The position numbers were made by a program, and so were the translations under genes. DNA of 25,009 nt from a virus. Under the pieces are notes generated by a model. The model was given only the letters and a program-made list of their open reading frames with translations. It was not told the origin of the DNA and did not search any database. The stretch covers positions 1 through 25,009 of the IMG/VR virus record IMGVR_UViG_3300034631_000027; one strand, 5' to 3'. Positions 15,684 through 21,991 of this stretch are shown piece after piece; position 1 is the stretch's first letter, and every line of letters begins with the position of its first letter.

Positions 15684-15967
15684 AAACTCCAGGCGCGGAA
15701 CGGTCGCACCAGGTCATAAAAGCCGAAAGGAAGCTCTTGGGCGGCGACGCCGACAAGGCTGGCCTCGCGATTTTCGTAAAGGTGAGCCGTGAGCTGGAGG
15801 ATCGCTTCTTTCAAAGCGGCTGGAGCATCGGCGTAAACAAGGGGCGTCTCGGCGCCGGTGTGGCGCGTAACGATTTCCTCGGCGGCCGCGATCTTACCCT
15901 CGAGCAGGGTGTTGTCGAGGTCATGGTCGAGGTTGAGGTGTGCCTTGAGGTCGGCCAGGGCGGTCAT
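15680..15967 (-). CDS. Head-tail connector, gp6-like
   Basis: 95 aa. ALADLKAHLNLDHDLDNTLL and AAAEEIVTRHTG, then ALKEAILQLTAHLYENREAS, are characteristic of the HK97 gp6-like/Phage_connect_1 family (PF05135). The family forms a ring under the portal. It overlaps the upstream repeat protein by 4 bp (15964-15967) and the downstream gp10-like gene by 4 bp. Confidence 0.92.
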   Translation of the reverse strand: MTALADLKAHLNLDHDLDNTLLEGKIAAAEEIVTRHTGAETPLVYADAPAALKEAILQLTAHLYENREASLVGVAAQELPFGFYDLVRPFRAWSF

Positions 15968-16530
15968 TTGGAAATCTCCAATTCGGACAAATCACGCGCG
16001 GTGCTACCTCGCCGGTCGCGGCCGCCCTGCCCTAGCTCGGACCCCTCCCCCCGTTTGGCGGCGCGGCTTGGTCTGATCAGCATCAGGTTGGGCGTTGTGA
16101 GCGCCTCGGTGACGCTCCAGCCTTTGCGAAGGCGGGCGCGTAGGGTGGCAGGCTTCACGCCGATACGGTCGGCCCAAGCCTCGAGGCTGAGCGTCATGCC
16201 GTCATGGGTGAGCTGTGAGTTGTGGCCGTTCGGTGCACGGTAGCGGGTTGGTGTGGTGAGCACGGCCGAAGGCGGCCAGCCGGCGCGAAGACGTTGGCGG
16301 ATCGAGTCGACTTGAAGGCCGGTCTTGTCGGACCATTGGGCAAGGGTAAGCGTCTGGTTCCGATAGGTGATCGTCTCGACCTGGCACGGCTGAGTGAGTG
16401 CACGCTCAAGCGTCCAGCCATAGCCCATGCGGGCGGTGACGCGACGGACGGGCACGCCGTAGATGCTGGCCCATTGTCTGAGGGTGAAGCTCTGGCCGTT
16501 CATTTCGTGGAGAGTGGCGAGCTTAGGCAA
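15964..16530 (-). CDS. Protein made of three tandem HTH-like repeats
   Basis: 188 aa. Three copies of one unit are visible at about residues 10-48, 56-94 and 109-147. Each has the form G-x-S/T-x-[ST]L-x-x-W-[AS]-x-x-x-G-[IV/LQ]-x(4-6)-[LI]-x-x-R-[LM]-x-x-G-W, ending in ALTTP or a close variant (TLRQWASIYGVPV, TLAQWSDKTGLQV, SLEAWADRIGVKP). Such units occur as tails on phage HNH proteins, where they are thought to bind DNA; that function is inferred for this one. The C-terminal 40 residues are basic and low complexity. It sits inside the structural block, coupled by overlaps on both sides, next to an HNH gene three genes upstream. Confidence 0.75.
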   Translation of the reverse strand: MPKLATLHEMNGQSFTLRQWASIYGVPVRRVTARMGYGWTLERALTQPCQVETITYRNQTLTLAQWSDKTGLQVDSIRQRLRAGWPPSAVLTTPTRYRAPNGHNSQLTHDGMTLSLEAWADRIGVKPATLRARLRKGWSVTEALTTPNLMLIRPSRAAKRGEGSELGQGGRDRRGSTARDLSELEISK

Positions 16531-16795
16531 GTTGAGGTTCCTTTATGGGTGCACGCTTGCTGGAGCCTTTGGCGATCGCGGCCTCGAGTGAGCCGAGCTT
16601 GTGCATTCGCTGGTGCAGAAGGTTGAGCGTGATACCGAGATGGTCGGCCCATTCGCGCAGGGTGCGGCTTTCGCCGTCGATGGTTCGGGGCTTACCCCAA
16701 TGCTCATCGCGCTGTCGCTTGGACTTGGCCTTCGGTGCCGGCTTGGCTTTGGCAGGCTTGGGCGGGCGGTTCTTGGTCGGGTTCGTTCGATCCAC
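16523..16795 (-). CDS. Small protein with one copy of the same HTH-like repeat
   Basis: 90 aa from a GTG at 16795. A Lys/Pro/Ala-rich N-terminal stretch (residues 5-30) precedes one repeat unit at about 40-76 (IDGESRTLREWADHLGI). The frame is open only after a TAG upstream, and is -1 relative to the 16920 frame. It may be an independent gene or the C-terminal part of a protein made by a -1 frameshift from the upstream frame. It overlaps the three-repeat protein by 8 bp. Confidence 0.6.
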   Translation of the reverse strand: MDRTNPTKNRPPKPAKAKPAPKAKSKRQRDEHWGKPRTIDGESRTLREWADHLGITLNLLHQRMHKLGSLEAAIAKGSSKRAPIKEPQLA

Positions 16796-16920
16796 CGGAG
16801 CACTTTGGCGCGATCCTCGCCGTGCCTAGCCGCGATGATCGCAAAGGCGCGTTCACGTGCTGCACGGCAGTCGGCTTCAAACTCCAGGCGGTCGATCTCG
16901 CGAGCTTCTTCCGGCGTCAT
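16543..16920 (-). CDS. Small helical protein; frame continues as a shadow of the 90-aa gene
   Basis: The ATG at 16920 overlaps the stop of the upstream tail gene (ATGA). The first 44 residues (TPEEAREIDRLEFEADCRAA, then AFAIIAARHGEDRAKVLRWI) look genuinely coding and helical. After about 16795 the frame becomes Ser/Pro/Arg-rich, with poor third-position GC, and overlaps the well-formed 90-aa frame. So the real product is either this full 125-aa frame or a fusion into the 90-aa frame. Function unknown. Confidence 0.45.
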   Translation of the reverse strand: MTPEEAREIDRLEFEADCRAARERAFAIIAARHGEDRAKVLRWIERTRPRTARPSLPKPSRHRRPSPSDSAMSIGVSPEPSTAKAAPCANGPTISVSRSTFCTSECTSSAHSRPRSPKAPASVHP

Positions 16921-17273
16921 GATACGGCCGCTCCGAAGTTCTGCCGGAGCGTTGCTGTAAGGCTGTAGAGCTGAGCCGGAAGGGTTTGGGTGCTCCATTC
17001 TGAGCAGGTCCATAGCTTGGAGCTGTCGCCTGGTAGAGCGTAGTGGAACGGCTTGGTGCCGGCCTGGCCTTCGAGGAAAGCGAGGATCTCGTTCCTATCG
17101 TCGAGCTCGAGGATTTCCCATTTTAGTTCGATGTTCTGGCGGATGTGGTTCAGGCCGTCAGGTGTGGCCTGGCTGTAGCCGTCGCCGAACTCGGCGCGGA
17201 GCACTTTGATCTCTGGCTTGGCGGACGTGCCAGGCGACGGGGCAATCGGTGGGTGAAACGTGAGGGTGCTCAA
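16917..17273 (-). CDS. Minor tail protein, lambda gpM-like
   Basis: 118 aa. KPEIKVLRAEFGDGYSQATPDG, then a predicted strand with LKWEILELDDRNEILAFLE, then KPFHYALPGD, match the Phage_min_tail family (PF05939; lambda gpM). That family works at the tail tip-tube junction. It overlaps the HNH gene by 4 bp at its start and the next small gene by 4 bp at its end. In lambda M follows the tape measure; here it is far upstream of it, with the head-tail and terminase genes in between. Confidence 0.85.
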   Translation of the reverse strand: MSTLTFHPPIAPSPGTSAKPEIKVLRAEFGDGYSQATPDGLNHIRQNIELKWEILELDDRNEILAFLEGQAGTKPFHYALPGDSSKLWTCSEWSTQTLPAQLYSLTATLRQNFGAAVS

Positions 17274-17608
17274 TGTGCTGCCCTTTCCTGGGCCTGCTTA
17301 TGGGAGTTGTGGCAGTGCGCGCAGAGCGCTTGAAAATTTGCGGGGTTAAAAAACAAGGCGCGGTTGCCGCGATGCGGCTGGATATGATCGACGACTGTTG
17401 CGGGCGCGGTGCAGCCAGGCCAGGAACAGCGGGGATTGGCCGCCAAGAACTCGGCGCGAATTTTGCGCCAGGCGCGGTCATAGCCACGGTCATGGGCATT
17501 CGGCCGGCGACGGTCGGCCTCGGCGCGGCGTTGCGCCTGGCAAGCGCAGCGGGTGCCATAGGCGACCACTTTACCGCATGAGCAGATGCGAGGGGCACGC
17601 ATTGGCAT
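17270..17608 (-). CDS. HNH endonuclease
   Basis: 112 aa. The core has DHIQPH (Asp74-His75), Asn91 in NPANFQALC, and His100 in AHCHNSHK, giving the ordered D-H, N, H pattern. Two CxxC-type pairs (C61/C66 and C96/C99) probably bind zinc; a further Cys group lies at 9-23. Family: HNH (PF01844), single-strand or double-strand nuclease. In HK97-type phages such proteins work with the terminase in genome packaging, which is likely here. It starts directly at the stop of the tail chaperone gene (TAAATG). Confidence 0.92.
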   Translation of the reverse strand: MPMRAPRICSCGKVVAYGTRCACQAQRRAEADRRRPNAHDRGYDRAWRKIRAEFLAANPRCSWPGCTAPATVVDHIQPHRGNRALFFNPANFQALCAHCHNSHKQAQERAAH

Positions 17609-18181
17609 TTACGCGGCCCTCTTGGCGCCGAGCCCGCGCATCAGGCCGCGCACCTTGTCGGCGAGGTTCTTGGGCTTGTCTGGTGCCGGTGCCTGGTCGT
17701 CGCCGCCATAGATGGCCTTGAGCATTTCCAAGCGCCCCTTATGGGCGGCGATGATCTCGGCCGGCGTGGCGTGCCAGGCGGTGTCAGGTGTCCAGCCGAG
17801 CCAACCGGTAGCGATACCGAAGAGGCGGGCGTGATATTCGTCGAAAGCGATCGGCTCGGCCTGGTCGGCCGGTTCCTCGATCTTTGTTTCGTCAAAGCCG
17901 GCGAGGGCGAGCACGAATTGCACCAGGGGATTGCTGATCTGCTCAAGGGTCGAGCCTAAGCCGGCCTGGTCGACATGCGCGGCCAGGTCGAAAGCTGTGC
18001 CGGGTGATCCTTCGCGGATTAGCTCGGCGATAATGCCGAGATGCCCGTCGAGGATGCCGCGCAAGAGAGGTGCGAACGATCCATGCCGGCGAGCCAGGTG
18101 GGTTGCGGCCCGCAGCGACGGGCGCAACTCGATCTCGAGCCTATTGGCTTTGATCGTGATGGCGGTTGCTGCGAGCTGCAT
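17609..18181 (-). CDS. Tail assembly chaperone-like protein
   Basis: 190 aa from the ATG at 18181. The N-terminal half (LRPSLRAATHLARRHGSFAP, then LRGILDGHLGIIAELIR) resembles GTA gp10-type tail chaperones. The second half contains YHARLFGIATGWLGWTPDTAW and ATPAE, resembling the Phage_TAC_6 type next to tail tube genes. The two-part form is like the lambda G and GT pair in one chain. It would keep the tape measure soluble for tube assembly. It sits immediately after the tail tube gene, the normal place. Family assignment is by remembered pattern. Confidence 0.65.
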   Translation of the reverse strand: MQLAATAITIKANRLEIELRPSLRAATHLARRHGSFAPLLRGILDGHLGIIAELIREGSPGTAFDLAAHVDQAGLGSTLEQISNPLVQFVLALAGFDETKIEEPADQAEPIAFDEYHARLFGIATGWLGWTPDTAWHATPAEIIAAHKGRLEMLKAIYGGDDQAPAPDKPKNLADKVRGLMRGLGAKRAA

Positions 18182-18185
18182 GGTT

Positions 18186-18665
18186 TTAGGCCACTGCCTC
18201 GGCCGGTGCGACCTCGAGCGGTTCGCTGTCAATCTCGAGATTGAACGCCTGTTTAACGACGTCGTTTGCCGTGCCGAGCTGCACGCGGCCGCTCATTACC
18301 AGGGCGGCGAAATAGAAAGTGGATGGAGTGCCGGCGTCCGGTGCGTCGTCGAGGGCGATTTTGAAACCGTAGGTGTCGCGGGTCTTGGTCGCGGCGCGGA
18401 GAGCGATTTGACCAGGGTCGGCGGCGTCACGGCCGACCACGAGCTCGATTGCACCGGCGTTGCTGGTGCCCTTGAGTTTACGGACGCGCGAATCCTCGAG
18501 GGTGGTAAAGGTGATTACCTCGGCCTCGTCGCCGAACTCGCCGAGATCCTCGATCCCCTTAACCTCGACGTAGCTGGCGGCCTGGTAGGTCGCCAGGTCT
18601 GCCGAGCTTGCGATCGGGGTGCTCGAGATAAAGAGCTTAGTGCCTGCTGCTACATTAAAGGACAT
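18186..18665 (-). CDS. Major tail (tube) protein
   Basis: 159 aa. The sequence runs SFNVAAGTKLFISS, then YVEVKGIEDLGEFGDEAEVI and SRVRKLKGTSNAGAIELVVG, and ends with a region rich in predicted beta-strands. This is the pattern of siphovirus tail tube proteins of the HK97/GTA type. It starts 3 bp after the capsid stop. A 16-bp segment at its start matches the inverted repeat at 10208-10225 except for one base. Confidence 0.82.
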   Translation of the reverse strand: MSFNVAAGTKLFISSTPIASSADLATYQAASYVEVKGIEDLGEFGDEAEVITFTTLEDSRVRKLKGTSNAGAIELVVGRDAADPGQIALRAATKTRDTYGFKIALDDAPDAGTPSTFYFAALVMSGRVQLGTANDVVKQAFNLEIDSEPLEVAPAEAVA

Positions 18666-18668
18666 GAC

Positions 18669-19823
18669 TTAGACCGCCTTTACCGAAAGGAACTTGAGGG
18701 CCTCGGCCTTGCTCACGGCGCCACCAACACGGCGGCGAGCGTGGAAGCGCACCTGGCCGGTCGTCTGGATGCTGTAGGGGTCGCGAAGGATCGAGACGGC
18801 GGTGCGGTCGAAGATCCGGAAGCCCTGATGGAAGTCACCGAAGGCAACGGGGATCTCGCCGGCAGCGGCGTCGGGCATGTCGGGGAACTCAACCACTGGC
18901 CGGCCGAGGATGGTGCCAGGATTACCGGCGACCAGGCTCGGTTGCCAGATATAGTCACCGGCGCCGTCCTTGAGCTTGCGGACCTTGCCGATGGTCTTGC
19001 GGTTCATCGCCCAAGTGCCATTGGCCGCATAGAAAGCCGGCAGCATGTGGAACAGGTCGATCAGGTCGTCGGCGGCGATTTCCAGGCCGGCAGTCTCGAG
19101 ATCCTCGATATCGGTGTTGAGCAGCATACCAACGGGCTTGCTGGTGCCGTCGCCATTGATCCAGGCAGCGGACTCGATACGGCCGAACTCCTCGCCGAAG
19201 TCGTGAGCAAGTTCGCCCTCGACGTTGAACGCGGAATCCTCGAGCAAGCGGTTGGAAACGTCGACGTAGCAGGCGATTTCGTGCATCACAAAGGTCTGCT
19301 GGCCGTAGCTCGGCTGCGTGCCGGTGCGGGCGGTCGTCTCGCCGACCCAAGCGCCGGTCAGGGTGCCGGTGCGCTTCGGGAGAAGGATCTCACCGGTCGA
19401 TGCGGGTGCGACGCGGGCGACCGAACGAACGGGCGAATACTGGACAAGGTTCTTGTCGAGCTCGGTCAAGAACGCGTCGGGGACCAGATAGCCGCCAGCC
19501 GAGTCGGTCGAGACGGTCAGCGCCTTGATTTCCTCGGCGGCCATCCGCTCCACGCCAGTGCGGGCGAAAGAAACAAAGGCCTTCTGCTCCAGATCGGTCG
19601 AGGGTGCGGCGTCACCGGCGACGGGCCGGTTAAGTGCAGCCTGCATTGCGTCGAGGCGAGCATTGACGGCGCCGAGGTCGACATTAGCCGACTTCGTTTC
19701 GATCGCTGCAATGCGGTCATCGACCGTTTTGGTCAGATCGGCCAGGGCCTTCGTGACCAGGTCGACCGGCTCGGCGTCTTTGAGCTCGAAAGCGCCAGGG
19801 GTAGCGTGGGGATTAAAAGTCAA
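18669..19823 (-). CDS. HK97-type major capsid protein
   Basis: 384 aa. Residues 1-75 are an alpha-helical delta domain that acts as scaffold. DLEQKAFVSFARTGVERM probably marks the start of the mature protein. Conserved segments SAGGYLVPDAFLTEL, then AWVGETTARTGTQPSYGQ and DGTSKPVGML, are diagnostic of the Phage_capsid family (PF05065). It overlaps the protease gene by 4 bp. I did not identify the Lys-Asn crosslink residues of HK97, so chemical crosslinking is not claimed. Confidence 0.97.
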   Translation of the reverse strand: MTFNPHATPGAFELKDAEPVDLVTKALADLTKTVDDRIAAIETKSANVDLGAVNARLDAMQAALNRPVAGDAAPSTDLEQKAFVSFARTGVERMAAEEIKALTVSTDSAGGYLVPDAFLTELDKNLVQYSPVRSVARVAPASTGEILLPKRTGTLTGAWVGETTARTGTQPSYGQQTFVMHEIACYVDVSNRLLEDSAFNVEGELAHDFGEEFGRIESAAWINGDGTSKPVGMLLNTDIEDLETAGLEIAADDLIDLFHMLPAFYAANGTWAMNRKTIGKVRKLKDGAGDYIWQPSLVAGNPGTILGRPVVEFPDMPDAAAGEIPVAFGDFHQGFRIFDRTAVSILRDPYSIQTTGQVRFHARRRVGGAVSKAEALKFLSVKAV

Positions 19824-20353
19824 TTCAGGGTTCCTTTTGGGGTTTGGAGCGCCGAGGTGGCGCGGTTGATAGCCTCGGCGATCGCGAGTGCGGCCGTTGC
19901 ATCCTTCGCCGAGACGATGCGGGCACCGGGGTGTGCGGGCACGGTTACGAGCGAAATTTCGTGAAGGTTGAGGGATCGGATCTCACGGCCGCCGCCGATG
20001 CGGGGCTTTGCGTCTTTCGTGACGAAACCGATGGATATGCCGGTGATCGCGCGGGCCTTTACCAGGGCGTGAACCTCGCGGGCCTTTTCAACGTCATTGA
20101 TCAAGAGCCGGCCGCGAACCTCGAGGCCGTGCATGGTTTCTTTGATTTCGTGCCAGACGCCGACCGGCTGGTGAGGGTCATGGGCGAACAGCATCGGCAG
20201 TGTTTCGGGTGTCCGGAACGCGCCTTTGGTGATGAGGTCGCCGTAACGGTCGGCCGAGCCGAACGGCCAGGCGATGCCGGTGATCTCGCCAGCCTCGGTC
20301 ACGGCTAGGTCAGCTTTGATCTCGAGCGTCTTGTCGGTCTTGGTGTCGGTCAT
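19820..20353 (-). CDS. HK97 prohead protease
   Basis: 177 aa from the ATG at 20353, overlapping the upstream stop by 4 bp. GEITGIAWPFGSADRYGD opens the fold. Catalytic His58 lies in MLFAHDP and Ser107 in ITGISIGF, the expected order for family S78 (PF04586), with NLHEISLVTVPAHPGA following. It cuts off the capsid delta domain during maturation. The longer frame upstream of 20353 is an Arg-rich shadow. Confidence 0.95.
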   Translation of the reverse strand: MTDTKTDKTLEIKADLAVTEAGEITGIAWPFGSADRYGDLITKGAFRTPETLPMLFAHDPHQPVGVWHEIKETMHGLEVRGRLLINDVEKAREVHALVKARAITGISIGFVTKDAKPRIGGGREIRSLNLHEISLVTVPAHPGARIVSAKDATAALAIAEAINRATSALQTPKGTLN

Positions 20354-20658
20354 TCGGTGGGTTCCTCGCCGGTGCCGGCATAGAAAAGCTCGAGCACGGC
20401 GACGGCCAGGGCGTGACCGTGAACTAGGCTCGGAGTGGTGGTGTAGGTCTCGGCGAGGGCCTTGGCCTTTTCCGGCTCGGCGCCGCCGCCAATAAGTGCG
20501 AGGCGGATCGTCTCGCTGATCTCGGCAAGGTGGAACTGGCCGGAGAATACCTTGCGGCATAGGGCGCCGATGCCGGTGCCGGTCGTGCGCTCGAGCTCGA
20601 GCACCATGGCTGATGTCAGCTTGAACTCATATTCAGCGTCGCCGAAGAACTTGTTCAC
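20350..20658 (-). CDS. GTA gp10-like tail chaperone (small)
   Basis: 102 aa. FFGDAEYEFKLTSAMVLELERTTGTGIGAL and the helix HLAEISETIRLALIGGG fit the gene-transfer-agent family protein (Phage_TAC_11/GTA-gp10, PF11836). It overlaps portal and protease by 4 bp on each side. Its position between portal and protease is unusual, since this family normally sits near the tail tube gene. The element thus appears to hold two chaperone-like genes. Confidence 0.7.
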   Translation of the reverse strand: MNKFFGDAEYEFKLTSAMVLELERTTGTGIGALCRKVFSGQFHLAEISETIRLALIGGGAEPEKAKALAETYTTTPSLVHGHALAVAVLELFYAGTGEEPTE

Positions 20659-21866
20659 GCGGCGCCCTCCTGGCTCGTTTTGCCGGAGGTATAAGGCGAG
20701 TGCAGATCCTCGCCGTCAGTGCGGGCCGGAAGGTTGAGGCCCGAACGGACCTCATTGGCCGTAATGGCGCCCATCGAACGATAGGCCTGGTAAGCGGTCG
20801 CGCGGGCGGCGAACTCAACGGCGAGCAGGTCGTCGACAACGAACTCGATTAGAAGCTCGGCGCGTTCCGTGTCTGAGAGTAGCACGCGGGAGTAAGCCCA
20901 CGTCCATGCGCTAAGCCAACCCCGCAGCGTGTGACTGAGGAATTGCTGAGCCTGTTGCTCGGTGTTCGCGAGGGTTCCGTGAGAAAGCTCCCCTAGCATT
21001 GTCGCGGGGATGGAAAAGGCTCGAGCGATTTCCTCGATCTGGAGCCGGCGAGATTCGATGAACTGAGCGTCGACGCTGGAAAACTGGAGGGCCTGAAACT
21101 GGCCGCCATCTTCAAGAACAGCGGTCTTGCCGGACTGCTCGCCGGCATGGGCGCCGTGCCAGGAGGCCGAGACGCGCTTTGCAACGTCGTCGCCGAGCTT
21201 GTTGGGAAACGTTAGCACGCCGGAAGGGCGGCCGCCGCGACTAAACAAGCGAGCGGCGTGCTGCTCATAGGTGAGGGCGAGGCCGATCGCCTCGCGAGCC
21301 AGGAAGATCGGCGAGGTTCCAGTGAGGCCGTCGAGGCTGAAAGCCGGGACGTGGAGCACGTCGCGGAACGATAGGGTGCGGCGATCGCGGCCGGTTCCGG
21401 TAATGTAAACAGGTTCGCCGGTTGAGGTGATCCTCACCTCGACGCCGGTCGGGTCGAGCCGGATCAGCTCGAGCACTTGGCCGTTGACGCGGTTCGCAAA
21501 GGCGTAGCCGTTGCCGTAAAGCAGGGCGTCAGCCGTGAGTTGCTGGCGCAAGCCCTCGGAGCTCGTCCAGGGGTTCGCCTCGCCGTGGAGGATCTTATGG
21601 GCGGCGTGATCGGTGGCGGGGATCTTGCCGCCCTTGCCGTCGCGCTTGAACAGCTTGACCGGCAGGGTTCCGACCGACTTGGAGATCAATTGCACTGCGC
21701 AGGCGACGGGCGTCGAGCGCATTGCGGTTTGCGGCGTAACCGACGGGCCGGCGATCGAGGGCGCGGCGAAGATCAGTTCAGCGCCCCATTCCATGGGCGC
21801 AACGGCGCTCTTTTGCTCTGGGGCCGCTAGACGATCGAGGAAGCGCCCGATGATGTTCTGTTGCAA
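20655..21866 (-). CDS. HK97-type portal protein
   Basis: 403 aa from a TTG at 21866; the first ATG in frame is about residue 25 and would be the alternative start. Diagnostic segments are ACAVQLISKSVGTLPVKLFK, then DALLYGNGYAFANR, DPTGVEVRI and LEEIARAFSIPATMLGE-like residues (QIEEIARAFSIPATMLGELS). Family: Phage_portal (PF04860). It forms the ring through which DNA passes and on which the head is built. It is the first gene of the structural block, with a promoter-operator candidate just upstream. Confidence 0.96.
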   Translation of the reverse strand: MQQNIIGRFLDRLAAPEQKSAVAPMEWGAELIFAAPSIAGPSVTPQTAMRSTPVACAVQLISKSVGTLPVKLFKRDGKGGKIPATDHAAHKILHGEANPWTSSEGLRQQLTADALLYGNGYAFANRVNGQVLELIRLDPTGVEVRITSTGEPVYITGTGRDRRTLSFRDVLHVPAFSLDGLTGTSPIFLAREAIGLALTYEQHAARLFSRGGRPSGVLTFPNKLGDDVAKRVSASWHGAHAGEQSGKTAVLEDGGQFQALQFSSVDAQFIESRRLQIEEIARAFSIPATMLGELSHGTLANTEQQAQQFLSHTLRGWLSAWTWAYSRVLLSDTERAELLIEFVVDDLLAVEFAARATAYQAYRSMGAITANEVRSGLNLPARTDGEDLHSPYTSGKTSQEGAA

Positions 21867-21877
21867 GTCGGCTGCCG

Positions 21878-21930
21878 TCTGTTCTGATATAACGTAACGA
21901 CAGTATACCGAACTGAGAACAGAAAGTGAA
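21878..21930 (-). promoter_or_regulatory. Promoter with overlapping inverted repeat before the structural block
   Basis: On the minus strand TTCACT (21930-21925) and TATACT (21907-21902) are 17 bp apart, a fair sigma70-type pair. A perfect 8-bp inverted repeat, TCTGTTCT (21878-21885) and AGAACAGA (21916-21923), puts one arm in the -35/-10 spacer and the other near the start point. A further TGTTCTG lies at 21854-21860. This is the layout of a repressible promoter. The regulator is unknown. Confidence 0.5.
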
Positions 21931-21991
21931 TCCTGCTTTTGTGTCTTTGTGCTAGAAAGTCAGCCTGTTGCGCCGATTTGTGGCCGGCGAG

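Noticed and set aside
17931-19964. A 677-codon plus-strand open frame opposite the capsid and tail tube genes
   Set aside because: It lies antisense to clear HK97 capsid and tail genes; long antisense frames are common in GC-rich DNA and its translation matches no family.
21854-21923. LexA (SOS) box at the structural promoter
   Set aside because: The alphaproteobacterial LexA box is GTTC-N7-GTTC. The GTTC copies here do not have that spacing, so SOS control is not claimed.
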